Positions 54,306 to 62,102 of a stretch of 64,000 bases of DNA are shown piece after piece. This DNA is from DASWOJ01 sp964242325. GTDB taxonomy: Bacteria > Pseudomonadota > Alphaproteobacteria > Acetobacterales > Acetobacteraceae. Under the pieces are notes generated by a model. The model saw only the letters and a program-made list of their open reading frames with translations, was not told where the DNA came from and made no database searches. Position 1 is the stretch's first letter. Each line of letters starts with the position of its first letter. The stretch covers positions 1 to 64,000 of the forward strand of contig CAXTCI010000001.1 in assembly GCA_964242325.1 (NCBI GenBank), written 5' to 3'. Position numbers and translations under genes: made by a program.

Positions 54306-54605
54306 TGTTGCTTCTCCCTCTCCCTCCGGGAGAGGGCCGGGGTGAGGGGGTCTTGGCTGCGGAGCGGAGCCCACCCTAGCTGCCAGGACGCAGCCCCTTC
54401 CTGACCGACTCCCCCCTATGCCCACCCCCTCACCCCAACCCTCTCCCGAAGGGAAAGGGACCACCCCGCCCCTCCGTCCCACCTCCTCAACACCCCGCCA
54501 AATCAGGCCCTCCACGGCTCGGGTGGCATTCGCCCGCGAAACCCGCGATAACTGCGCCCCTGGACCCATGCGGTGCATGGGCGCTGCGCGTGGAAGGCAA
54601 CGGGG
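54306..54605. repeat. R2 repeat pair downstream of gor
   Basis: A perfect 9-bp hairpin, CCCTCTCCC (54316-54324), loop TCC, GGGAGAGGG (54328-54336), is followed by GGGGTGAGGGGG. The opposite arm CCCCCTCACCCCAACC is at 54426-54441, so the two arms can pair over about 23 bp. It starts 5-10 bp after the gor stop and ends before the DAHP synthase. The remainder of the gap shows no gene. Confidence 0.65.
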
Positions 54606-56003
54606 ATGATGGACGGAATCAGCGGCATCGGCAGTCATGGCAACGACGGCTGGACGCCCGGAAGCTGGCGCACGCACCCCGTGCTGCAAAGCCCGGCCTA
54701 CCCGGACCCCGCAGCCCTGCAAGCGACGGAAGCCCGGCTCGCCGGCTATCCCCCCCTGGTGTTCGCCGGCGAGGCCCGCCGCCTCAAGGCCGCCCTAGCC
54801 CTAGCTGAAGCCGGCCAGGCCTTCGTGCTGCAAGGCGGCGACTGCGCCGAAAGCTTCGGCAGCTTCACCGCCAACATCATCCGCGACACCTTCCGCGTGC
54901 TGCTGCAGATGGCGGTCGTGCTGACCTTCGGCGCTGGCGTTCCAGTGGTGAAGATGGGCCGCATGGCCGGCCAGTTCGCCAAGCCCCGCTCGTCCGACAA
55001 CGAGACGGTCGGCAGCGAAACCCTGCCGTCCTACCGAGGCGACATCATCAACGGCCCCGCCTTCACCGCCGCCGACCGGGTGCCCGACCCGGCGCGCATG
55101 GAAACCGGCTACTTCCAATCCGCCGGCACCCTCAACCTCCTGCGCGCCTTCGCCAACGGCGGCTACGCCGACCTGCACGAAGTCCACCGCTGGAACCTAG
55201 ACTTCGCCGCCCGCTCCCCGCTCGCCGCCCGCTACCAGGACCTGGCAGCCCGCATAGACGAGACCCTCGCCTTCATGCAGGCCTGCGGCATGCAGAGCAT
55301 GAACACCCCGCAAATCCGCGAAACCGAGTTCTACACCAGCCACGAGGCCCTGCTGCTCCCCTACGAGCAGGCCCTGACCCGCACCGACAGCACCAGCGGC
55401 GACCCCTACGCCTGCAGCGCCCACTTCCTGTGGATCGGCGACCGCACCCGCCAGCTCGACGGCGCCCACGTCGAGTTCCTGCGCGGCGTGCGCAACCCGA
55501 TCGGCCTCAAGGTCGGCCCCACCATGAAGACTGACGAGCTGCTGCGCCTGATCGACGCCCTGAACCCGGCAAACGAGCCCGGCCGCCTGACCCTCATCAG
55601 CCGCATGGGGGCGGAGCGCGTGGCCCAAGCCCTGCCGCCGCTGCTGAGCGCCGTAAAGCGCGCCGGCTGCCGGGTGGTCTGGCTATGCGACCCGATGCAC
55701 GGCAACACCATCTCCACCCAGGCCAAGGTCAAGACCCGCAGCTTCGACAGCATCCTGGCCGAGGTCCGCGGCTTCTTCGACGCCCACGCCGCCGCCGGCA
55801 CCTGGGCCGGCGGCGTCCACGTCGAGATGACCGGTCAGGAAGTGACGGAATGCGTCGGCGGCGCCCACCGCCTGACCGAGGCCGACCTGGGCGCCCGCTA
55901 CGAAACCTTTTGCGACCCCCGCCTCAACGCCGAACAATCCCTAGAACTGGCCTTCCTAGTCGCCGAAGAACTAAAAACCCGCCGCCGCGGCATGCCATCA
56001 TGA
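54606..56003 (+). CDS. aroG: 3-deoxy-7-phosphoheptulonate synthase, class II
   Basis: A 465-aa class II (plant-type) DAHP synthase, first enzyme of the shikimate pathway, joining phosphoenolpyruvate and erythrose 4-phosphate. QGGDCAESF, VKMGRMAGQFAKPRS, YRGDIINGPAF, GLKVGPTM and VWLCDPMHGNT are diagnostic. Tandem ATGs at 54606 and 54609 make the exact start uncertain by one codon. An R2 repeat follows the stop. Confidence 0.95.
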   Translation: MMDGISGIGSHGNDGWTPGSWRTHPVLQSPAYPDPAALQATEARLAGYPPLVFAGEARRLKAALALAEAGQAFVLQGGDCAESFGSFTANIIRDTFRVLLQMAVVLTFGAGVPVVKMGRMAGQFAKPRSSDNETVGSETLPSYRGDIINGPAFTAADRVPDPARMETGYFQSAGTLNLLRAFANGGYADLHEVHRWNLDFAARSPLAARYQDLAARIDETLAFMQACGMQSMNTPQIRETEFYTSHEALLLPYEQALTRTDSTSGDPYACSAHFLWIGDRTRQLDGAHVEFLRGVRNPIGLKVGPTMKTDELLRLIDALNPANEPGRLTLISRMGAERVAQALPPLLSAVKRAGCRVVWLCDPMHGNTISTQAKVKTRSFDSILAEVRGFFDAHAAAGTWAGGVHVEMTGQEVTECVGGAHRLTEADLGARYETFCDPRLNAEQSLELAFLVAEELKTRRRGMPS

Positions 56004-56031
56004 GCAACACCTCCGCCGCTAAAAACGCTAG

Positions 56032-56077
56032 TCCCTTCTCCCTCTCCCTCCGGGAGAGGGCCGGGGTGAGGGGGTCT
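56032..56077 (+). repeat. R2 hairpin repeat downstream of the DAHP synthase gene
   Basis: CCCTCTCCC, loop TCC, GGGAGAGGG is a perfect hairpin 30-50 bp after the stop, followed by GGGGTGAGGGGG. Unlike other copies, no opposite arm is seen nearby. Confidence 0.65.
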
Positions 56078-56190
56078 CACGCCCCGACGCGAGCCATCGC
56101 ATGCCACCAGCTCCTAACCCCTCCAAGCCGCAACCAGCGCCCCAAGACCCCCCCACCTCCTCCCGCACAAAAAGGGAGCAGCCCAACAGC

Positions 56191-57333
56191 ATGACCGCCC
56201 TAGGAGAAGACATCGCCCGCCGCACCGACGCCTACTTCAACCGCACGCGTGAGGTCGTCGCCCATTTCGGCGACCGCACCGTCACCTACGCCGTGTTCCT
56301 CCGCCGCCCCGTCATCTCCGCCCCCGGCAAGATGCTGGACTGGCTGCAGGAGGTCGCGGCCTCCCGCAACGTCCGCTTCACCATCGACCCCGTCCACCCC
56401 GAGGGCACCTGGGTCGGCGCCGGCGAACCCATCGCCTACATCACCGGCAGCTTCCTCAACCTGGCCGACCTGGAAACCCTGTTCCTGCAAAAGCTCGGCG
56501 CCGCCTGCGTCGCCGCCCACAACGTTTACCAGATGTGCCTGGCGCTGCCCGGCGTCGTCTTCCTCGCCATGGACGCCCGCCACTGCGCCGGCGCCGAGAT
56601 GCAGGACCTCATGGCCTACGCCGCCGGCGTCGGCAGCCGCGCAGCCCAGGCGGAGGGTGCCCGAGGCTTCACCGGCGCCAGCACCGACCTGGCCGCACCC
56701 TACTTCGGCGCCCAACGTGGCGCCGGCACCATGCCCCACGCCCTGATCGGCTACGCCGGCTCCACCGTCCGCGCCGCCGAGATGTTCCGCGAGGCCTGCC
56801 CGGACGTAGCCCTGACGGTGCTGACCGACTTCTTCGGCGCCGAGGTCACGGACGGCCTGGCTGTCTGCCGAGCCTTCCCCGACCTGGCCGCGGAGGGCCA
56901 GCTTTCCGTCCGCCTCGACACCCACGGTGGCCGCTACCTGGAGGGCCTGGATCCCGCCACCAGCTACGCCGTGCTGGACCGCCGCGCCCCCGGCGCCATC
57001 CGCCGCTACCGCAGCGACGCCGAGCTGCGCCACCTCGTCGGCACCGGCGTCTCCGCCGCCGCGATCTGGCGGATGCGCGAGGCGCTGGACGACGCCGGCT
57101 TCCCCCGGGTTCGCATCGTGGCCTCGTCGGGCTTCGGCGTCGCGAAGTGCCGGGTGATGTCAGACACCAAGGCACCGATAGACGTGGTGGGCACCGGCAG
57201 CTTCATCCCCGACGACTGGCACGAGACCTACGCGACGGCGGACATCGTCGCCTATGACGGGGAGGCCCGGGTGAAGGTCGGGCGCGAGTTCCTGCTGCGG
57301 GCGGCGGACAAGCGGCAGGCGGAGCGGGGGTAG
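56191..57333 (+). CDS. pncB: Nicotinate phosphoribosyltransferase
   Basis: A 380-aa enzyme is read from the ATG at 56191, about 110 bp after an R2 repeat; the 30 open codons upstream cover proline-rich repeat sequence. RRTDAYFNRTREVVAHFG, YAVFLRRPVIS, GTMPHALIGYAGSTVRAAE and VLTDFFGAEVTDGL fit the archaeal/bacterial short nicotinate phosphoribosyltransferase family, making nicotinate mononucleotide for NAD salvage. NadE, the last step of the route, is encoded less than 1 kb downstream. Confidence 0.88.
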   Translation: MTALGEDIARRTDAYFNRTREVVAHFGDRTVTYAVFLRRPVISAPGKMLDWLQEVAASRNVRFTIDPVHPEGTWVGAGEPIAYITGSFLNLADLETLFLQKLGAACVAAHNVYQMCLALPGVVFLAMDARHCAGAEMQDLMAYAAGVGSRAAQAEGARGFTGASTDLAAPYFGAQRGAGTMPHALIGYAGSTVRAAEMFREACPDVALTVLTDFFGAEVTDGLAVCRAFPDLAAEGQLSVRLDTHGGRYLEGLDPATSYAVLDRRAPGAIRRYRSDAELRHLVGTGVSAAAIWRMREALDDAGFPRVRIVASSGFGVAKCRVMSDTKAPIDVVGTGSFIPDDWHETYATADIVAYDGEARVKVGREFLLRAADKRQAERG

Positions 57334-57378
57334 CCCTATAGTCCTTCGGGCCAGAAGGTAGCTGGGCAGTACTCACGC

Positions 57379-57401
57379 CAGTCTCTACAGTGTAGAGACT
57401 G
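57379..57401. promoter_or_regulatory. Perfect palindrome upstream of mazEF, probable operator
   Basis: Arms CAGTCTCTACA (57379-57389) and TGTAGAGACTG (57391-57401) are exact inverted repeats with one central G. It lies 21 bp before the mazE ATG. MazE-type antitoxins, alone or with MazF, repress their own operon through palindromes in this position, so this is the likely autoregulatory site. Confidence 0.75.
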
Positions 57402-57422
57402 TTCGTCAGCAAGGGGCGGCTC

Positions 57423-57665
57423 ATGCAGGGTGTGGTGAAGAAGTGGGGCAACAGCGCCGCCGTGCGCATCCCCGCAGCCGTGCTGGACGCCGCCCACGTG
57501 CGTCTGGACCAGCCGGTGGACGTGCGCGAAGAAGGCGGGCGGATCATCATCGAGCCACTTCAGCCGGCGCATTATGACCTCGACGCCCTGGTAGCCGGCA
57601 TCACGGACGACAACCGTCACGAACTGGTAGAGACAGGCAAGCCCGCCGGCAGGGAAATCTGGTAG
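57423..57665 (+). CDS. mazE: MazE-like antitoxin (AbrB/MazE family)
   Basis: An 80-aa protein with the SpoVT/AbrB-type DNA-binding N-terminus (VKKWGNSAAVRIPAAVLDAA, then LDQPVDVREEGGRIIIEP) and a disordered acidic C-terminal tail, the part that binds and blocks MazF. AAGGGG lies upstream of the ATG. Its stop overlaps the toxin's GTG by one base. A perfect palindrome precedes it. Confidence 0.9.
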   Translation: MQGVVKKWGNSAAVRIPAAVLDAAHVRLDQPVDVREEGGRIIIEPLQPAHYDLDALVAGITDDNRHELVETGKPAGREIW

Positions 57666-57982
57666 TGGCGCCGGGCTACGTCCCAGATGCCGGTGACATC
57701 GTGTGGCTGCAATTCGATCCGCAAGCGGGGCACCGCCCAGCGGTTGTACTCAGCCCATCCAGCTACAACGGGCGCGCGGGCATGATCGTCTGCTGCCCGA
57801 CGACGACCCGGATCAAGGGCTACCCGTTCGAGGTGGCGCTGGCCGGAACGCCGTCGAGCGTCGTGTTGGCGGACCAGGTGAAAAGCCAGGACTGGCGCGC
57901 ACGCAACGCAACGCGCAAGGGACAGGTCAGCCCGGCCGAACTGGCCCAAGTGCGTGCAAAGCTGAAGGCGCTGATCGGATAG
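57665..57982 (+). CDS. mazF: MazF-like toxin (mRNA interferase, PemK/MazF family)
   Basis: A 105-aa protein read from a GTG at 57665, overlapping the mazE stop. AGDIVWLQFDPQAGHRPAVV contains the catalytic-site arginine region, and CCPTTTRIKGYPFEVAL the conserved threonine. VLADQVKSQDWRARNA closes the fold. The family cleaves mRNA at short specific sequences and arrests growth when the antitoxin is lost. The pair sits between two NAD-biosynthesis genes. Confidence 0.9.
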   Translation: MAPGYVPDAGDIVWLQFDPQAGHRPAVVLSPSSYNGRAGMIVCCPTTTRIKGYPFEVALAGTPSSVVLADQVKSQDWRARNATRKGQVSPAELAQVRAKLKALIG

Positions 57983-58173
57983 CCACAGTACCCGAGGTGC
58001 TGATAACCTAATCCTTAATCGCCGGCGTCTGGCTGGCCGCTCCAAAGCGATCGGCTCAACGACGTTGTCTGCCCGAAAACTGCCCTGCCTCGTGCCGTCC
58101 ACCCCAGAAAGCAGGTACCTCAACCACCCCATCCCCGCGTTGATTCCCACTCCCCCCACCCCAGGTTTCCCCC

Positions 58174-59838
58174 ATGCCTGAAACCCTCCGCATCGCCCTG
58201 GCCCAGATAAACACCCACCTCGGCGAGGTCGCGGTCAACGTCGCCCGCATCCGCCGAGCCCGCGCCGAAGCCGCAGCCGCCGGCGCCCACCTCGTCGTCA
58301 CCCCCGAGTTCTCCATCGGCGGCTACCCCCCCGAGGACCTCGTCCGCAAACCCGCCTTCGTAGACGCCTGCGAAGCCGCCATCGCCGACCTCGCCCGAGA
58401 CACCGCCGACGGCGGCCCCGGCCTGATCGTCGGTGGTCCCTGGCGCGACGGCGGCCTCCTCTTCAACGCCGCCTTCGTCCTGGAAGGCGGCCAAGTCATC
58501 GCCCGCCGTGCCAAGCACGAGCTCCCCAACTACGGCGTCTTCGACGAAAAGCGCGTGTTCGACGCCGGCCCATCCCCCGGACCCGTCAACTTCCGCGGCG
58601 TCCGCCTGGGCCTCATGGTCTGTGAGGACTTCTGGCTCCCCGCCGTCTCCGAAACCCTCGGCGAATCCGGCGCCGAACTCCTCCTCTCCATCAACGGCAG
58701 CCCCTTCGAGGACGGCAAACAGGCCCGGCGCATCGGCCTAGCCGTCGAGCGCGTAGTCGAAACCGGCCTCCCCTTCATCTTCCTCGGCCAAGTCGCCGGC
58801 CAGGACGAGCTGGTGTTCGACGGCGCCAGCTTCGTCCTGAACGCCGACCGCAGCCTCGCCATCCAGATGCCCTACTTCGAGGAAACGGTCACCATCACCG
58901 AATGGACCAGGGACGGCGACCGCATGGGCTGCACTCCCCAGCCCCTGCCTCCCGAGCCAGACCGGCTGGAGCTGATCTACCGCTGCATGATGCTCGGCCT
59001 CGGCGATTACGTGCGCAAGAACCGTTTCCCCGGCATCCTGCTCGGCCTGTCCGGCGGCATAGACAGCGCGCTCTCCGCCGCCGTCGCCGTGGACGCCCTG
59101 GGCGCCGACAAGGTGCGCGCCGTGATGATGCCCAGCCCCTACACCAGCCGCGACAGCCTCGACGACGCCGCCGAGTGCGCCCGCCTGCTCGGCATCCACT
59201 GCGATACCATCCCGATCCAATCGGCGATGGATGCCTTCGGCAGCGCGCTCGCCCCCGTGTTCAACGGACGCCAGGCCGACATCACCGAGGAAAACATCCA
59301 ATCCCGCAGCCGCGGCCTGATCCTGATGGCCATGAGCAACAAGTTCGGTGACATGCTGCTGACCACCGGCAACAAGTCGGAAATGTCCGTGGGCTACGCG
59401 ACGCTCTACGGCGACATGTGCGGCGGCTACTCCGTGCTGAAGGACGTTTATAAAACAACGGTTTTCGCCCTCTGCCGCTGGCGCAACGCCCACCATCCCC
59501 AAGGCTCGCTCGGCCCGGCCGGCGCCGTGATGCCCGACCGCGTCATCACCAAGGCCCCCTCCGCCGAGCTGAAGCACGACCAGCGTGACGAGGACTCCCT
59601 ACCGCCCTACGTGGACCTAGACGCCATCCTTGAGGGCCTAGTCGAGGGCGAGCAGTCCGTGGACGCCCTTGTCGCCCGCGGCTTCGACCGCGCCACCGTG
59701 CTGCGGGTGTGGAAGATGCTCGACCGCGCCGAATACAAGCGCCGCCAGGCCCCACCCGGCGTCAAAATCACCCCCCGCGCCTTCGGCCGCGACCGCCGTT
59801 ATCCCATCACCAACGGCTACACCGGGCTCGTAGCATGA
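58174..59838 (+). CDS. nadE: NAD synthetase, glutamine-dependent
   Basis: A 554-aa two-domain enzyme. The N-terminal nitrilase-type glutaminase has the Glu-Lys-Cys triad in TPEFS, KHELPNYGVFDE and VCEDFW. The C-terminal synthetase has the ATP loop LGLSGGIDSALSAAV and TTGNKSEMSVGYATLYGDM. It amidates nicotinate adenine dinucleotide to NAD. Its stop overlaps a small downstream gene (ATGA). Confidence 0.96.
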   Translation: MPETLRIALAQINTHLGEVAVNVARIRRARAEAAAAGAHLVVTPEFSIGGYPPEDLVRKPAFVDACEAAIADLARDTADGGPGLIVGGPWRDGGLLFNAAFVLEGGQVIARRAKHELPNYGVFDEKRVFDAGPSPGPVNFRGVRLGLMVCEDFWLPAVSETLGESGAELLLSINGSPFEDGKQARRIGLAVERVVETGLPFIFLGQVAGQDELVFDGASFVLNADRSLAIQMPYFEETVTITEWTRDGDRMGCTPQPLPPEPDRLELIYRCMMLGLGDYVRKNRFPGILLGLSGGIDSALSAAVAVDALGADKVRAVMMPSPYTSRDSLDDAAECARLLGIHCDTIPIQSAMDAFGSALAPVFNGRQADITEENIQSRSRGLILMAMSNKFGDMLLTTGNKSEMSVGYATLYGDMCGGYSVLKDVYKTTVFALCRWRNAHHPQGSLGPAGAVMPDRVITKAPSAELKHDQRDEDSLPPYVDLDAILEGLVEGEQSVDALVARGFDRATVLRVWKMLDRAEYKRRQAPPGVKITPRAFGRDRRYPITNGYTGLVA

Positions 59839-60203
59839 GCGACGCCCCGCCGCTGTCCACCATCCCCGCCATCCGCGTCCGAATTCTCGACCTGTCCGGC
59901 GGCGCCGACGAAGGCATCGTCGAGGAAGTCGGCCCCTTCCCGGACGTGGAAACCGCCAACGCCTTCGCCCGCCGCTACGTCCGCGACAGCATGGAGCGGT
60001 GCCGCGCCCAAGGCATGGAGCCCCAGGCCGTCCTAGACGCCTGGTTCGCCTTCGGTGAGGACGCCGAAGTCCTGGGCGCCGAGGGTGGCTGGCGCAGCGC
60101 CGCCGAACTGCCCACCTTCGCGGCCCACCGCGCCACTCTCCCCGACCGCGACTGGCGCAGCATAGACCCCCGCCTAACCACCTCCGAGGAAGACGAAGAG
60201 TGA
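59835..60203 (+). CDS. Hypothetical protein coupled to nadE
   Basis: A 122-aa acidic protein whose ATG overlaps the nadE stop. I do not recognise the family. It has IRVRILDLSGGADEGIVEEV, then VETANAFARRYVRDSMERCR (helical, as in small regulatory proteins) and a very acidic C-terminus. No signal peptide or catalytic motif is visible. Its tight coupling suggests a role with NadE, or simply shared expression. An R2 hairpin follows. Confidence 0.55.
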   Translation: MSDAPPLSTIPAIRVRILDLSGGADEGIVEEVGPFPDVETANAFARRYVRDSMERCRAQGMEPQAVLDAWFAFGEDAEVLGAEGGWRSAAELPTFAAHRATLPDRDWRSIDPRLTTSEEDEE

Positions 60204-60211
60204 AAAATTCT

Positions 60212-60258
60212 TCCCTTCCCCCTCTCCCTCCGGGAGAGGGCCGGGGTGAGGGGGTCTT
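60212..60258 (+). repeat. R2 hairpin repeat downstream of the nadE-coupled gene
   Basis: CCCTCTCCC, loop TCC, GGGAGAGGG, then CCGGGGTGAGGGGG, begin 9 bp after the stop codon. It may act as a terminator or stabiliser. Confidence 0.65.
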
Positions 60259-60401
60259 GAGGCGCGAACGTCTCCGATGCAAAACCTACCCCCAATGAAA
60301 CCCTCAATCACCACGTCGGCCTCCACCTACCCCAAATCCCAACCCTCCCCTAAACGGACCGGAAACCGGACCCCCCAGACCCATCTGCTGCCTCCCACCC
60401 C

Positions 60402-61745
60402 ATGAAAGTCCGCGTCCCCCCCCGCCCCACCGGCCCGCTCCACGTCGGCAACGCCCGCATCGCCCTGGCGAACTACCTGCTGGCAAAACGCCACGGCGGC
60501 CAGTTCCTCCTACGCCTCGACGACACCGACACCGAGCGCAACCGCCCGGAATACGAGGACGCCATCGGCTACGACCTCCGCTGGATGGGCCTGTCCTGGG
60601 ACGAGACCTTCCGCCAATCCGACCGCCTAGACCGCTACGCCGCCGCCGCCGAAAAACTGAAGGCATCTGGCCGCCTATATCCCTGCTTCGAATCCGAGGA
60701 AGAACTAGCCGCCAAGCGCGACCAGCGCGCCAAGCGCCACCAGCCCCCCCTCTACGACCGCGCCATGCTCAAGCTCACCCCGGAGCAGCGCGCCAAGGCC
60801 GAGGCCGGCGGCAAGCGCCCCTACTGGCGCTTCCTCCTCTCCGGCTACCCGGCGGAATGGGGCGACATGGTGCTCGGCCCCCGCACCGTGAAGCTGACCG
60901 CCGTGTCCGACCCCGTGCTGATCCGCGCCGACGGCACCCCGCTCTACACCTTCACCAGCGTGGTGGACGACCTCGAATCCGGCATCACCCACATCGTCAG
61001 GGGCGAGGACCACGTCACCAACACCGGCATCCAAATAGACATCATGGCGGCCCTGAACGCCGGGCGCATCGGCCGCCCGGCCCTGCCGCGCTTCGCCCAC
61101 CTGCCCCTGCTGGTGGACGGCGAGGGCGGCAAGCTGTCCAAGCGCTTCGGCGCCCTGTCCATACGCAGCCTGCGCGGCGACGGGATCGAGCCGGTGGCCT
61201 TGACCGGCTACCTCGCCCGCCTCGGCACCGCGGACGACCCGGCGCCGGAAGCGCCCGACGTCATGGCGCAAACCTACGACCTCAGCCGCGTCTCCCACTC
61301 CGCCGCCCGCTTCGACGGCAAGCAGCTCCTGGGTCTGAACCGCCGGGTCCTGCACGGCCTGCCGTTCGAGGCGGTGCAGGATCGCCTGCCGCCCGCCGCC
61401 ACCCCTGCCTTCTGGAACGCCATCCGCGGCAACCTAGATTTCCTGCGTGAGGCCCGGGGCTGGTGGGACGTCGTTGCCGGCAGCATCGTGCCGCCAGTCC
61501 TGGAGGGCGAGGCCGACTTCCTAGGCCAGGCCCTAGAGGCGCTGCCGCCAGAACCCTGGACCAACCAGGTCTGGCCCGACTGGACCGACGCCCTCAAGGC
61601 CGCCTCCGGCCGCAAGGGCAAGCGCCTATTCCTACCCCTACGCCAAGCGCTGACCGGAGAAGACCACGGCCCAGAACTACGCGACCTCCTACCCCTGATG
61701 GGCCGAGCCCGCGCCGAAGAACGCCTACGCCTGGCAGCAGCGTAA
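60402..61745 (+). CDS. gltX: Glutamate-tRNA ligase (GltX-type)
   Basis: A 447-aa class I synthetase charging tRNA with glutamate. The HIGH-type motif is HVGN (14-17) in RPTGPLHVGNARIALANYLL, and KLSKR (244-248) is the second ATP motif. Length is slightly under the usual ~470. Alphaproteobacteria often have two GltX enzymes with different tRNA preferences; this could be either the main or the second copy. The C-terminal domain is short, which fits the second, Glu-tRNAGln-biased type, but this is only inference. Confidence 0.92.
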   Translation: MKVRVPPRPTGPLHVGNARIALANYLLAKRHGGQFLLRLDDTDTERNRPEYEDAIGYDLRWMGLSWDETFRQSDRLDRYAAAAEKLKASGRLYPCFESEEELAAKRDQRAKRHQPPLYDRAMLKLTPEQRAKAEAGGKRPYWRFLLSGYPAEWGDMVLGPRTVKLTAVSDPVLIRADGTPLYTFTSVVDDLESGITHIVRGEDHVTNTGIQIDIMAALNAGRIGRPALPRFAHLPLLVDGEGGKLSKRFGALSIRSLRGDGIEPVALTGYLARLGTADDPAPEAPDVMAQTYDLSRVSHSAARFDGKQLLGLNRRVLHGLPFEAVQDRLPPAATPAFWNAIRGNLDFLREARGWWDVVAGSIVPPVLEGEADFLGQALEALPPEPWTNQVWPDWTDALKAASGRKGKRLFLPLRQALTGEDHGPELRDLLPLMGRARAEERLRLAAA

Positions 61746-62102
61746 GCAGCCGAAAGGAAACAACTGCCCCAGGTCGTTCCTCGCTGCGGGTCCCCCCAAA
61801 GCCCACCAGCCTAGTGCGTCATCAATTAAGTGAAGCCGAATGCCACTATTGCTCCCTCTCCCTGCGGGAGAGGGTCGGGGTGAGGGGGTTCTTCAGGCGC
61901 AGAGTTCCGCCATTAGGCCTATATCCCGCCGACACCATCCGCGCCCTGCTCCGCAGCCAAGACCCCCTCACCCCAACCCTCTCCCAGAGGGAGACGGAGC
62001 CGAGCAGCCCCGTCAAGCGGCAGACCCAGCGCAAACCGCACCATCCCCCTCACCACCCCAAGCCCGCCAGCCCCCACCCGCGCGCCCCGGAGACGCCCAC
62101 AT
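61746..62102. repeat. R2 repeat pair downstream of gltX
   Basis: CCCTCTCCC, loop TGC, GGGAGAGGG (about 61856-61875) followed by CGGGGTGAGGGGG, and the opposite arm CCCCCTCACCCCAACCCTC (about 61963-61981), form an extended inverted structure. The copy begins about 105 bp after the stop. The rest of the 357-bp gap shows no gene; a proline-rich stretch precedes the next ATG. Confidence 0.6.

Noticed and set aside
54306..61998. R2 repeats as a CRISPR-like array
   Set aside because: Copies are kilobases apart, are hairpins in inverted pairs and have no regular spacers or cas genes nearby.
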